DNA of 64,000 nucleotides from Massilia sp. W12 (GCF_037300705.1 NZ_CP147776.1:5648857-5712856), one strand, 5' to 3'; shown: positions 8,375-16,689, counted from the first letter of the stretch. The notes: a model not told the origin generated them from the sequence alone. Numbers and translations: made by a program.

Positions 8375-8974
8375 ATGAAAGCATTCAAGTATGCGCCTTT
8401 GTGCCTGGCGCTGGGATCTACTATGGCGCAAGCCGCTCTCAATCCTTTGCCGGCCGCGCCGGATACGCTCAGCTTTGTGATGAGCGTCTCCAATCGCGCT
8501 GGTTTCCCCAGTCAGCCGATGGGACTGTTGACCTTGCAGCAGCAAGGCGCGGATACGCGCTGGACGCTGACTGCGAATTGGGCCAGCCAATACGATGTCA
8601 GCAATCCCTTCGTGATGTCGCTCGGCTTTGCGCTGCGTGATGGCGCGCTGCATCAGAGCAGTCTGCCATTGCAAAATCTGGCCGGACAAGTGGGTTTGAA
8701 AAGCTTCGATCAGAGCGGCGTTTTCTTTACTTCCGCCAACAGCAGCGCGCGCTTCACCAATGGCGAGCAAGTCAGCTGGGTGTTTAACAATACCCGGCTG
8801 GATCAATTTCTGATTAAAGACTTGCATATCAACTCGCTGTATAACGGCCAATCGGTGAAATTTACGCCAAGCGCCACGCCTGATGCGCCGGTTTGGGCGG
8901 CGCTGTTGGGCGGCCTGGGTTTGCTCGGCCTGCGCCGGCGCCGTAAAAACGCCGCGCAAACACTGCAAGCCTGA
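8375..8974 (+). CDS. Secreted paralogue 1 of a tandem PEP-CTERM family, degenerate sorting motif
   Basis: 199 residues with a signal peptide ending in MAQA. The body contains the family blocks NRAGFPSQPMGLLTLQQQGADT, WTLTANWASQYDVSNPFVM and LYNGQSVKFTP, shared with the genes at 9277 and 10107. The C-terminus has the hydrophobic helix and RRRRK tail of PEP-CTERM proteins, but the Pro-Glu-Pro core is replaced by PDAPVW, so exosortase processing is doubtful. The start at 8375 precedes the signal peptide; the upstream extension to 8303 is spurious. A strong hairpin follows. Function unknown. Confidence 0.8.
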   Translation: MKAFKYAPLCLALGSTMAQAALNPLPAAPDTLSFVMSVSNRAGFPSQPMGLLTLQQQGADTRWTLTANWASQYDVSNPFVMSLGFALRDGALHQSSLPLQNLAGQVGLKSFDQSGVFFTSANSSARFTNGEQVSWVFNNTRLDQFLIKDLHINSLYNGQSVKFTPSATPDAPVWAALLGGLGLLGLRRRRKNAAQTLQA

Positions 8975-8986
8975 TGATGCGAGCTT

Positions 8987-9029
8987 GCGCGCATCGGCAT
9001 GCAAGCCGGTGCGCGCGCTGACTGTTTTT
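8987..9029 (+). terminator. Hairpin with T-run after paralogue 1
   Basis: GCGCGCATCGGC (8987-8998) pairs with GCCGGTGCGCGC (9005-9016) over 12 bp with one G-U pair and a six-base loop. A run of five T follows at 9025-9029, a few bases further away than usual. Confidence 0.6.
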
Positions 9030-9214
9030 AGCCAACTCTGCAGAGACCATAGAGCAGAAAGCCAATGTATGACTTAAGTTGCTGCATAGCACAAAATAAT
9101 GGTCATACTGTAAAACTTGACACTTTACGGAGCCTGCATATGGTATTTTTGCTGCGCCGCAGTAAACTCATTTTCCGTTGCCCATGCAACGTTTTGACCC
9201 TTCAGAAACACCAT

Positions 9215-9247
9215 ACCGGGCGCCTCAACCCTGCTCCCTTCTTTCTT
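9215..9247 (+). promoter_or_regulatory. Duplicated leader block, copy B
   Basis: A 33-base block starting ACCGGGCGCC and ending CTTCTTTCTT, 30 bases before the start of paralogue 2. It is near-identical to 8318-8350, and both are followed by an ATAGAAAG segment that is probably the ribosome binding site. Confidence 0.5.
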
Positions 9248-9276
9248 ATAACGTAATAAACAATAGAAAGCAGATC

Positions 9277-9879
9277 ATGAAAAAACTGATGTTTGCAGTT
9301 TTTGGTGTGGCAGTTTGTGTTTCCTCTGCGCACGCAGCTGTGCAAGTGCTGCCAGGAGAGGCCAGTCTCCTGAGCAGCCGCAGCTTTGTGCTTGGAGCAT
9401 CGAATATCGCCGGCTTCCCAAGCCAGGAAATGGGACGGTTGACGATTCTGCAAGACGGCGCTGACACCAAGTGGACTTTGTCGGCAAACTGGGCCGATGC
9501 CTATAACGCCAGCAATCCTTATGTGATGGGGCTGGAGTTCAGCATGCTATCCGGCAATCTGAATCAAGCCAGCCTGCCCTTGTTTGATGTGGCAGGCCAG
9601 GTTGGCGTGAAAAGCTTTGGCCGGAATGGCGTGGTCTTCACCAGCGCCAATAACAGCAACCGTTTTACCGATGGCGAACAGGCGAGTTGGATCTTCCGCA
9701 ATACCAATGTGGAGCAATTTCTGATTCAAAACATGCACGTCAACGCTATCTATAACGGGCAATCAGTGAAATTTGCGCCGCTGAGTGTGCCGGAGCCGGA
9801 AACATGGGGCATTATGCTGGCCGGTTTGGCGCTGCTGGGTTTGCGCCGTTATCAGCGCAAACAGACGCTGCAAGCTTAA
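9277..9879 (+). CDS. Secreted paralogue 2 of the tandem PEP-CTERM family
   Basis: 200 residues with a signal peptide (MKKLMFAVFGVAVCVSSAHA). It shares with its neighbours the blocks NIAGFPSQEMGRLTILQDGAD, KWTLSANWADAYNASNPYVMG, GQVGVKSFGRNGVVFTSANN and IYNGQSVKF. The C-terminus is a full PEP-CTERM signal: VPEPETW, hydrophobic helix, then RRYQRK. No catalytic motif is visible and the role is unknown. The start at 9277 is the first codon of the signal peptide. A terminator follows at 9899. Closest relative by eye is the gene at 10107. Confidence 0.85.
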   Translation: MKKLMFAVFGVAVCVSSAHAAVQVLPGEASLLSSRSFVLGASNIAGFPSQEMGRLTILQDGADTKWTLSANWADAYNASNPYVMGLEFSMLSGNLNQASLPLFDVAGQVGVKSFGRNGVVFTSANNSNRFTDGEQASWIFRNTNVEQFLIQNMHVNAIYNGQSVKFAPLSVPEPETWGIMLAGLALLGLRRYQRKQTLQA

Positions 9880-9898
9880 GCTGAAAACGGGCAGAGGG

Positions 9899-9925
9899 GG
9901 AAAAGGCGTTGCGGCGTCTTTTTCC
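9899..9925 (+). terminator. Rho-independent terminator after paralogue 2
   Basis: GGAAAAGGCG (9899-9908) pairs with CGTCTTTTTCC (9915-9925), with one G-U pair and a six-base loop; the T-rich right arm continues into TTTC. Confidence 0.65.
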
Positions 9926-10106
9926 TTTCTTTATGGAAACAAAATATTGTCATAATTATTCTCTTTTGGTGTCGATTGGGCAGCGCTTTTTAATATTCAG
10001 CTTGCTTTTTTATGGCGATTCTATACACTCCTGTTCCGAGCAGATGTTCTGCAACAAAATCTGCTATCTGCTATCCTGCATAAAAACGATCAAAGAAAGC
10101 TCCCTG

Positions 10107-10700
10107 ATGAACAAATTGACGCACTTTGCTGCGCTTGCCCTCGCCCTTTCGGCTGGCGCCGCTCAAGCTGGAACGCTGAATCTTCCCTCCGGGTCGCTCA
10201 GCGAATACATCTTCAATGTCTCCAACAACGCCGGATTCCCGAACCAGGAAATGGGTCGTTTGAGCATTCTGCAAGTCGGCTCCGACACCAAATGGACTTT
10301 GTCGGCCAACTGGGATAACCGCCTGAACAGCTCCAACCCATTCGTATTTGGCCTGGATTACGCAATGACTTCGGGCCGTATCAGCCAAAGCAATCTGTCG
10401 CTGTTTGACGTGACCGGTCAAGTTGGTTTGAAGAGCTTTGGCGATCGCGGCGTGTTCTTCAATCCGTCCAACAACGCCAACCGTTTCACCGATGGCGAAA
10501 AAGTCAGCTGGATTTTCAAAAACACCAATATCGCCAACTTCCTGATCAAGGATTTGCATGTGAACGCGGTGTATAACGGTCAATCGATCAAATTCACCCC
10601 GACCCGCCCGGTGCCGGAAGCGGAAACCTGGGCCATGATGCTGGCCGGTCTGGCCGGTTTTGGTCTGATGCGCTATCGCAAGCAGTCGAAGCTGGCATAA
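10107..10700 (+). CDS. Secreted paralogue 3 of the tandem PEP-CTERM family
   Basis: 197 residues. The signal peptide ends in AAQA. It carries the family blocks NNAGFPNQEMGRLSILQVGSD, KWTLSANWDNRLNSSNPFVFG, GQVGLKSFGDRGVFFNPSNN and VYNGQSIKFTP. The sorting signal reads VPEAETWAMMLAGLAGFGLM then RYRKQ, with PEA in place of PEP. The frame is open upstream to 9909, but that part is AT-rich and lacks a ribosome binding site; ATG at 10107 begins the signal peptide. The upstream region lacks the leader block of paralogues 1 and 2, so it is probably regulated separately. Function unknown. Confidence 0.85.
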   Translation: MNKLTHFAALALALSAGAAQAGTLNLPSGSLSEYIFNVSNNAGFPNQEMGRLSILQVGSDTKWTLSANWDNRLNSSNPFVFGLDYAMTSGRISQSNLSLFDVTGQVGLKSFGDRGVFFNPSNNANRFTDGEKVSWIFKNTNIANFLIKDLHVNAVYNGQSIKFTPTRPVPEAETWAMMLAGLAGFGLMRYRKQSKLA

Positions 10701-10720
10701 TTTGGCTTCACGCCAACTCA

Positions 10721-10750
10721 AAAAAGGGGTTCTGCGGAACCTCTTTTTTT
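10721..10750 (+). terminator. Rho-independent terminator after paralogue 3
   Basis: AAAAAGGGGTTC pairs with GAACCTCTTTTTTT around a TGCG tetraloop, with one G-U pair and a long T-run. It lies just before the ribosome binding site of the next gene. Confidence 0.85.
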
Positions 10751-10767
10751 ATGCCTGGAAGGACGTC

Positions 10768-11631
10768 ATGCAATATCACTATCGTTTGTTGAATGTGTTT
10801 GCCGAAAGCACCTTCGGCGGCAATCCGCTGTGTGTGTTTGAAAATGGCAGCGGCTTGAGCGATGCGCAAATGCAGCTCATCGCGCGCCAGTTCAATTTAT
10901 CGGAAACGGTGTTTCTCTTGCCCGCCGATACGCCTGATGCGGACATGCGCTATCGCATCTTCACACCCGGCTATGAAATGCCATTCGCCGGCCATCCGAC
11001 CCTGGGCAGCGCGCATGTCTTGCGCAGCTTGCTGGGGCGCGCCGGCGAAGCGCAATGCAGCGTGCGCATGGTATGTCAGGCCGGTTTGGTGCCGGTGCAT
11101 GCGAATGGCGCGGTGTGGCGATTCCGCGCCCCCAGCCAAGGCTTGCCGCCCTGCCGTCCCGAACCATTGGCGCTGCCGCAATTATTGGCTTTGCTCGGCC
11201 TGCAAGAACAGGATCTGGCCGGCCCGCCGCAGCGCGTAAATACCGGCAAAGAGCAATTGCTGCTTCCCTTGCGCAGCAAAGAAGCTTTGCAGCGCGCCAC
11301 CCCCGGCAATTTCAAAGACTGGCCGGATTGTCCGGTGGCAGAGCGCAATGCGTACTTGTTTGTGCTGGATGGGGAACATGAAGTGGCGGCGCGCTTTTTC
11401 TGGATGGCGGCTGACGGCTCGGTGGGGGAAGACCCCGGCACCGGCTCAGCCTGCGCCAATCTGGGCGGCTGGTTAATGCACCAGGGCGCCGCGCTGCCCT
11501 TGCGCAAACATGTGACCCAAGGCGAGAAAATTGAACGCTTGAATCATTTATATCTGGAAGTGGATGCAGAGCAGGGCATCCATGTCGGCGGCAGCGTGAT
11601 TGAGCTGGGGCGCGGGTATTTGGAGTTGTGA
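10768..11631 (+). CDS. PhzF-family isomerase-like protein
   Basis: 287 residues of the PhzF / diaminopimelate epimerase-like fold, whose members catalyse proton-transfer isomerisations; the substrate of this one is unknown. Family marks are the catalytic Glu46 in LSETVFLL, FTPGYEMPFAGHPTLGSA (about 69-86), and EDPGTGSACANLGGW in the second half. The start at 10768 has GGAAGGA just upstream and fits the family N-terminus (YRLLNVFAESTFGGNPLCVF). The frame upstream to 10702 runs through the terminator and is not coding. It stands alone, facing the next gene tail to tail with 28 bases between. Confidence 0.88.
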   Translation: MQYHYRLLNVFAESTFGGNPLCVFENGSGLSDAQMQLIARQFNLSETVFLLPADTPDADMRYRIFTPGYEMPFAGHPTLGSAHVLRSLLGRAGEAQCSVRMVCQAGLVPVHANGAVWRFRAPSQGLPPCRPEPLALPQLLALLGLQEQDLAGPPQRVNTGKEQLLLPLRSKEALQRATPGNFKDWPDCPVAERNAYLFVLDGEHEVAARFFWMAADGSVGEDPGTGSACANLGGWLMHQGAALPLRKHVTQGEKIERLNHLYLEVDAEQGIHVGGSVIELGRGYLEL

Positions 11632-11659
11632 GGCAGTGGAACAAAGATGGCGCTGACGC

Positions 11660-12268
11660 TCAATACTCCAGCAGATGCTTTAAATACAGCGTCTCGCCAT
11701 CTTTGACTGCAATTTTACAGGCGTCATCCGGGGCGGATTTTCCGGCAGCAGCCAAACCGGTGTTTTGTTTGCGCAAATTCATGCCGCCGCACAGCAGTAT
11801 GAAACGTTCACGTCCGATTTTGAGCTGCGGCTTCTCGCTGCGGTAAAAATTCTGCTGCAAACTCAAGGCGTAGTGTACGAAGGCGCGCGTGCTTTTGAAT
11901 TGCCCGGCGTACCCTCCCTTGCCATCGCCCGATTTCAAATCCAGATAAACAATCTCCAGCCCACCGGCTTTTGCACCCTGCGCTTTGGTATACACAATCA
12001 CGCAATCACAAACCCGATGTGGGCTGCAACCTTCCACATTATCTTGCAACAGGGGCGAGACCAGGGCCGCGCCGGGTTTGAGCATGGCATGGGTTTTACT
12101 GGCGCGATCCGGCGAAAAGGCAAACCAATTGCCGCCGCGTGCCTCGATATGAATTTTGCGTAAGGTGGCGCCGGGATCATCTTCTTGCACTGAAATGAGC
12201 GCATCTTGATCGCTGCGCGCGGAGACGCCGTGCAGAATCTGGCATAACTGCGTCAAATCAGGATTCAC
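11660..12268 (-). CDS. Putative PD-(D/E)XK-like nuclease partner of an AAA ATPase
   Basis: 202 residues, no family recognised by name. The middle has the layout of a PD-(D/E)XK nuclease core: Asp88 in CDCVIVY, then after 21 residues Asp110-Leu-Lys112 at the end of a beta strand (EIVYLDLKSG), then Gln123 on a following helix (YAGQFKSTRAFVHYAL). It overlaps the ATPase gene by ATGA (12265-12268), so the two are almost certainly translated as a pair. ATPase plus small nuclease is a common anti-phage or mobile-element defence layout. The nuclease reading is an inference from the motif; a structural prediction would decide it. Confidence 0.6.
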   Translation of the reverse strand: MNPDLTQLCQILHGVSARSDQDALISVQEDDPGATLRKIHIEARGGNWFAFSPDRASKTHAMLKPGAALVSPLLQDNVEGCSPHRVCDCVIVYTKAQGAKAGGLEIVYLDLKSGDGKGGYAGQFKSTRAFVHYALSLQQNFYRSEKPQLKIGRERFILLCGGMNLRKQNTGLAAAGKSAPDDACKIAVKDGETLYLKHLLEY

Positions 12269-13653
12269 AACTCGCCCCCAAACAGAATTTCTTCCTGTAT
12301 CCGGTTTAAATCGTCGATTTCGCTGTCAAACGATGAAACCGCAATCCCGCGCGCAGGATCAACCGGGGCCAAGGTCAAGGTGTTGATGCGCTTGCGCCGT
12401 CCCTTGACTTTGCCGGGGCCGGCGACATACAGATGCACGCTGTCGGGTTGCAATAATTCCTGCTCTGCATAGCCGAATTTTTCCCGCATCTGACGCGCAT
12501 GCGGGGTGTCTTGCGCCAGCATGATCAAGGTGTTGACTTCCTTCACCAGATAATCGCTGTGCGTGCTCAACATTACGCGCACGCCGGCGTTCACCAGCCG
12601 CGCCAGGAGGCGGGCGAAGCGGCGCTGATTGCGCGGGTGCAGATTGAGTTCGGGTTCGTCTATCATCAGCAGGTCGCCGGGACGGGCGAAAGACTTCAGA
12701 TAGATATCGAAATCCGCCAATGCGCGCACCGCGCTGGACGCCTCGGCCAAACTCATATCTTGGCGCACGCCTTGCGGCGTGTAGCGTATGCCTTGTTCTG
12801 CACTGGATTGATAGGCGCCGCCGGCAATCTGGACAAAGCATTGCAGCAATGCCGGATCAGATTTCACCAATTCGCCCTGTATTTTTATTGGCGGGGCCAT
12901 GCGCACAAAATTGATTTCATCCGTCACCGCTTGCGGATAGCGCGCCTGCATAATTGGCGAGGACAGCTCAGCTTGCGGGTCTGCTTGCAAGCGGCTGATG
13001 AATTTGCTGCGCGCATAGTCCAGTTCGCGGTAAAACTGCATGATGCCGCTGCGCTCGGAGCTGAAGAGTCGAACCGTTATTTGCAGCACATGCCAAATTA
13101 AAACCCATGCCAAAACTTTTGCTGCTTCGGAAGAAGTTGCAAGCGGGTCACCAAAAGACTTGAGTCCCAACACGGCAAATGGCCTTGGCTCGTAACGAAA
13201 ATGAACGTTGATTTCCGTCATAAACACGGTTTCCAATCCGGCCATTCGTATCGCCAAATCTGGGGCCTCCGCGATTTTTGCTCGAAACACCACTTTTTCA
13301 AAACGTTGTGCATCGCACGCAAACACCGCCGGTAAATCTTGCACAAACATGACGCTGGCGCGCGCCAACCATTCATCTAAACGATCAATGAACAATTCCT
13401 GTAAGCCGATTTCTATTGGCTGACCCGCCGGCCAGTGTTGTGCTTTGAAATAATCTTCAAAAATTCGCGTCAGGTAATCCGGCAGTCTGCGCAAAAACCC
13501 ATACACCGCATACATCACATATGTCTTACCGGTGTTATTCTCCCCGCAAATCATGGTCAGACCTGCCAAGTCCAGCTCGGCATAGTCGATCTTCCCTAAA
13601 TTTTCGATTGTGAATTTCAATCCGTTCTCCGGTTTTGTCGCGGCGGCGGGCAT
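12265..13653 (-). CDS. AAA (ABC/SMC-type) ATPase of a two-gene cassette
   Basis: 462 residues of the AAA_15/AAA_21, OLD-like ATPase group. Walker A is GENNTGKT (37-44). Walker B is LLMIDEPELNLHP with Asp332-Glu333. The H-loop is STHSDY, and a signature-like segment MSLAEASSAVRAL lies just before Walker B. The central lobe (about 60-270), between Walker A and the signature, is AT-richer than the ends. No TOPRIM or HNH domain is fused. It starts six bases after the DUF4404 stop and overlaps the nuclease-like gene downstream by four bases. Defence against phage or plasmids is the likely role, by analogy with Septu, Gabija and PARIS ATPases. Confidence 0.8.
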   Translation of the reverse strand: MPAAATKPENGLKFTIENLGKIDYAELDLAGLTMICGENNTGKTYVMYAVYGFLRRLPDYLTRIFEDYFKAQHWPAGQPIEIGLQELFIDRLDEWLARASVMFVQDLPAVFACDAQRFEKVVFRAKIAEAPDLAIRMAGLETVFMTEINVHFRYEPRPFAVLGLKSFGDPLATSSEAAKVLAWVLIWHVLQITVRLFSSERSGIMQFYRELDYARSKFISRLQADPQAELSSPIMQARYPQAVTDEINFVRMAPPIKIQGELVKSDPALLQCFVQIAGGAYQSSAEQGIRYTPQGVRQDMSLAEASSAVRALADFDIYLKSFARPGDLLMIDEPELNLHPRNQRRFARLLARLVNAGVRVMLSTHSDYLVKEVNTLIMLAQDTPHARQMREKFGYAEQELLQPDSVHLYVAGPGKVKGRRKRINTLTLAPVDPARGIAVSSFDSEIDDLNRIQEEILFGGEL

Positions 13654-13659
13654 CGCCCC

Positions 13660-13935
13660 TCAAATCCCCATATTCGACAACAACCTGCTCAACTCGCGCA
13701 ACACCGGTTCCAGCTTGGGATGCTGGGCGGCGAATTGGGCCGTCAATTCCTGCGAGCGGCGGGTTAAGCCGAAGCTGTTTTCATCCGCTTCGCGCTCTTC
13801 TTCCCGCTCTAATAATTCCTCGATATCGTCATTCAGCACACCCAGCAGGCGCTGTAATTCGCCATCCAGCTGTTCGGTCTGCGAGAGCTGTTGATGCAAC
13901 TCGCGCAGGGTTTGTTTCAATTGTTCTTCTTGCAT
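13660..13935 (-). CDS. DUF4404 family small coiled-coil protein
   Basis: 91 residues, mostly helical and charged (QLKQTLRELHQQLSQTEQLDGELQRLLGVLNDDIEELL, then HPKLEPVLRELSRLLSNMGI). This matches DUF4404, a small uncharacterised proteobacterial family with no catalytic motif. It lies 11 bases downstream of the M3 peptidase gene and just upstream of the ATPase gene, so it is part of a leftward transcription unit. A structural or regulatory role is possible, but nothing in the sequence fixes it. Confidence 0.8.
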   Translation of the reverse strand: MQEEQLKQTLRELHQQLSQTEQLDGELQRLLGVLNDDIEELLEREEEREADENSFGLTRRSQELTAQFAAQHPKLEPVLRELSRLLSNMGI

Positions 13936-13946
13936 GTTTTTCTCCC

Positions 13947-16109
13947 TTAATCAGCCGCCGCCGGGGACAGCAGCGCATCCAAACCCCGGCGTTCCAGCAG
14001 CGGCGCCAGTTGCGCATCGCGGCCACGGAATTCACGATAGACTTGCAGCGGGTCGGCGCTGTTGCCGCGCGCCAGCACCATCTGGCGAAAGCGCTCGCCA
14101 TTGGCGCGCGTCAGGCCGCCGTTTTGCACAAACCATGCTTCTGTGTCCGCATCCAATTTTTCACTCCACAGATAGGCATAATACCCGGCAGCGTAGCCGC
14201 CGCCAAAACTGTGCGAAAAATAGGCGCTGCGATAACGCGGCGGCGCCAGTTCAAACGCGATGCCGGCTTGCTGCAAGGCTTGTGCTTCAAACGCTTGCAC
14301 ATCGTCAGGAATTTGATCCGGGCGCAGGCTGTTCCAGGCCAGATCCAACAGCGCGGCGGCCAGATATTCCGTTGTCGCGTAGCCCTGATTGAATTTTTTC
14401 GAGGCTTGCAATTTATCCACCAGCGCTTGCGGCATCGCCGCCCCGGTCTGCCAGTGGCGCGCATAATTTGTCAGCACTTGCGGCCACAACATCCACATTT
14501 CGTTGATTTGCGACGGGAATTCGACGAAATCGCGCGGCACATTGGTGCCGGCGAACATCGGATAGCGCACCGCCGAAAACATGCCGTGCAGCGCGTGTCC
14601 GAATTCGTGAAACATGGTGCCGACCTCATCATAGCTGAGCAGGGTCGGCTCGCCCGTGGCCGGGGCTGGAATATTCATATGATTGCCAATCACCGGCTTC
14701 TGTCCCAGTAATTGGGACTGACTCACATATTCATTCATCCAGGCCCCGCCGCGTTTGCCTTTGCGCGCGTAAAAATCGCCCAAAAACAGCGCCAGCGGCG
14801 TACCGTCCGCGTTTTTCACTTCCCAGACTTTAACGTCCGGGTGATACACCGGCAGATCCGGGCGCGGCGTGAAGCTGATGCCGTACAACTGTTGCGCAGC
14901 GTAAAACACACCGTTTTGCAGCACATTGTTCAATTCAAAATACGGCTTCAATTCGCTTTCGTCGAAGGCGTATTCGGCTTGGCGGCGCTGTTCTGCATAA
15001 ATATCCCAATCCCAGCTGGCCAGCGGCGTGGCGGCGCCGGCCAGATCTTGCAAGGCCGCCGCTTCGCGCTTGGCGTTGGCCAGCGCCGCCGGGGCCAATT
15101 CATGCAAGAGCTTGCGCACCGCCTGCGGCGTGTGCGCGGTTTCATCCTCCATGCTGTAGCTGGCGTAATCGGCATAACCCAGCAATTGCGCGCGCTCGGC
15201 GCGCAGCCGCGCTATGTCCCGCATCACTTGTTGATTATCGTAGGCGCTGCCATGCAGGCCGCGTTGCAGCGAGGCTTGCATCAGACGCTGGCGCAGGGCG
15301 CGGTTGTGCAATTGCGTATTCAAGGGCTGCGTGCTGGTGTTGCTGAGTGCGATCAGATATTTGCCGGCATGTCCGCGTTCTTGCGCAGCTTGCGCCAGCG
15401 CTGCAATTTGGGACGGACTCAAACCCGCCAGCTCGCTTTCATGCTCGACCAGCACGGCATCCGCCTGCGCCTCGGCCAACACATTCTGGCTGAAACGCGC
15501 ATGCAATACCGCCAGCCCGGTATTCAATTCACGCAAACGGGCTTGTTGCGGCGGCGCCAGGCGCGCACCTTCGCGCACAAAATTATTCCAGGTCTTTTCC
15601 AGCAGACGCAGGGTTTCCGCATCTGCCTGCAAAGCGGCGCGCTGCTGATACACGGCATCAATGCGCGCAAACAGGGTGTGATTGAGAAAAATTTCGTCCC
15701 TGTGCTGCGCTAACTGCGGCGCCAGGGTGTTTTCAATCGCTTGCATCTGCGTATCGCTGATGACGCTGTTGAGATTGAAAAACAGTTTTTCCAGGGCCGC
15801 CAGGCGCAAACCGGAGCGTTCCAGCGCGATCACGGTGTTTTCCAGCGCAGGCGGGGCCGGATTGGCGGCAATCTGCGCTACTTCCTGCAAGTGCTCGCGC
15901 ATGGCTTGCGCAAACGCCGGCAGATAATGCGCATGCCGCACGCGGTCAAAATGCGGCATCTGATATGGCAGGCTGCTGTCTTGCAGCAGGGGATTGGCGG
16001 CGGAATCGATAGCGTTCATAGCGGCTGGCTGAATGTGTGAAATAGGCGGCAGGCTGGCGCAACCAAACAGGCTGCACAACAAGATGCCACAAACGGGGAA
16101 ACGCAGCAT
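13947..16109 (-). CDS. M3-family metallopeptidase (oligopeptidase A / Dcp-like) with lipoprotein signal
   Basis: 720 residues. Zinc peptidase of the thimet-oligopeptidase family that degrades short peptides; HEFGH at 501-505 binds zinc. The typical C-terminal block (FELAPPRYRSAYFSHSFGGGYAAGYYAYLW) is present. The N-terminus from 16109 is a clear lipoprotein signal (CGILLCSLFGCAS, lipobox LFGC), so this copy is probably anchored in the envelope, unlike cytosolic PrlC. An internal ATG at 16019 would give a cytosolic form. The start at 16109 lies one base after the DUF2288 stop, so the two genes are translationally coupled. The reading frame further upstream overlaps DUF2288 and is rejected. Confidence 0.87.
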   Translation of the reverse strand: MLRFPVCGILLCSLFGCASLPPISHIQPAAMNAIDSAANPLLQDSSLPYQMPHFDRVRHAHYLPAFAQAMREHLQEVAQIAANPAPPALENTVIALERSGLRLAALEKLFFNLNSVISDTQMQAIENTLAPQLAQHRDEIFLNHTLFARIDAVYQQRAALQADAETLRLLEKTWNNFVREGARLAPPQQARLRELNTGLAVLHARFSQNVLAEAQADAVLVEHESELAGLSPSQIAALAQAAQERGHAGKYLIALSNTSTQPLNTQLHNRALRQRLMQASLQRGLHGSAYDNQQVMRDIARLRAERAQLLGYADYASYSMEDETAHTPQAVRKLLHELAPAALANAKREAAALQDLAGAATPLASWDWDIYAEQRRQAEYAFDESELKPYFELNNVLQNGVFYAAQQLYGISFTPRPDLPVYHPDVKVWEVKNADGTPLALFLGDFYARKGKRGGAWMNEYVSQSQLLGQKPVIGNHMNIPAPATGEPTLLSYDEVGTMFHEFGHALHGMFSAVRYPMFAGTNVPRDFVEFPSQINEMWMLWPQVLTNYARHWQTGAAMPQALVDKLQASKKFNQGYATTEYLAAALLDLAWNSLRPDQIPDDVQAFEAQALQQAGIAFELAPPRYRSAYFSHSFGGGYAAGYYAYLWSEKLDADTEAWFVQNGGLTRANGERFRQMVLARGNSADPLQVYREFRGRDAQLAPLLERRGLDALLSPAAAD

Positions 16110-16110
16110 C

Positions 16111-16449
16111 TCATTGCAAGGTATGGCCGAGATGCGCCGGCTTTTCTTCCTGCACCAAAACCCAGGGCGACACCACCACCGCCCATAATGCGGCATCCTG
16201 CGCTTGCCAGCGCGCGCCGTCCGCATCGCTGGCGCGTTGCACTTGCCCGGCTTGCATCCAGGCGGCGACCTGTTCTTTTTTATCCAGCGCAAACTGGACC
16301 GCAACATCCACCAAATCAAGCTGATTGGCGACTTTGATCACACTGCCGGCGGCGTAATAGCGCAATAACTCGGCAAAGGGGAGACGCGCTGTCTCTTGAT
16401 TCAGGCGTGCTTTAAGCGCCTGGGCGGGGTCAATTTTATAATCATGCAT
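16111..16449 (-). CDS. DUF2288 family protein
   Basis: 112 residues matching DUF2288: an N-terminal ETARLPFAELLRYYAAGSVIKV, the central LDLVDVAVQFALDKKEQVAAWM, and the typical end ALWAVVVSPWVLVQEEK. The function of the family is unknown. The ATG at 16449 is preferred; a TTG at 16464 in the same frame is possible, and no strong ribosome binding site supports either. It is the first gene of the leftward unit DUF2288 - M3 peptidase - DUF4404 - ATPase - nuclease-like. Confidence 0.82.
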   Translation of the reverse strand: MHDYKIDPAQALKARLNQETARLPFAELLRYYAAGSVIKVANQLDLVDVAVQFALDKKEQVAAWMQAGQVQRASDADGARWQAQDAALWAVVVSPWVLVQEEKPAHLGHTLQ

Positions 16450-16689
16450 AAAATCAAGCTGCAATATTTGAAAACAACATCATACACCTCAGTATGGACA
16501 AAGCGCAGCAGGGCGCAAGATGCAAAAAATTTGTTGGCAAAGTGGCAAAGGGGATGTTTACTTGCTTGCCGCAAGGCACTACAATGTGCACATTCTCCTG
16601 TTAGCAGTAATTCACAGCTGATTGAAGTCCCCGCACAGGAGTGAAGCCGGCAGCACCCCACAGTTAAAACAACTCTTCAGGAAAGCACA

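Larger units (their letters stand above)
8975..9276. other. Intergenic region between paralogues 1 and 2
   Basis: Holds the hairpin at 8987-9029, an AT-rich stretch around 9060-9160 likely to contain the promoter of paralogue 2, and the duplicated leader block at 9215-9247. No gene was found. Confidence 0.5.

Noticed and set aside
9066-9108. GTATGAC / GTCATAC inverted repeat between PEP-CTERM paralogues
   Set aside because: The arms are only seven bases and about 30 bases apart, which is expected by chance in a stretch of this size.
9140-9155. Possible sigma-54 promoter (GG-N10-GC) before a PEP-CTERM gene
   Set aside because: The match outside the GG and GC pairs is poor, and the upstream regions of the other PEP-CTERM genes do not show it at the right spacing.
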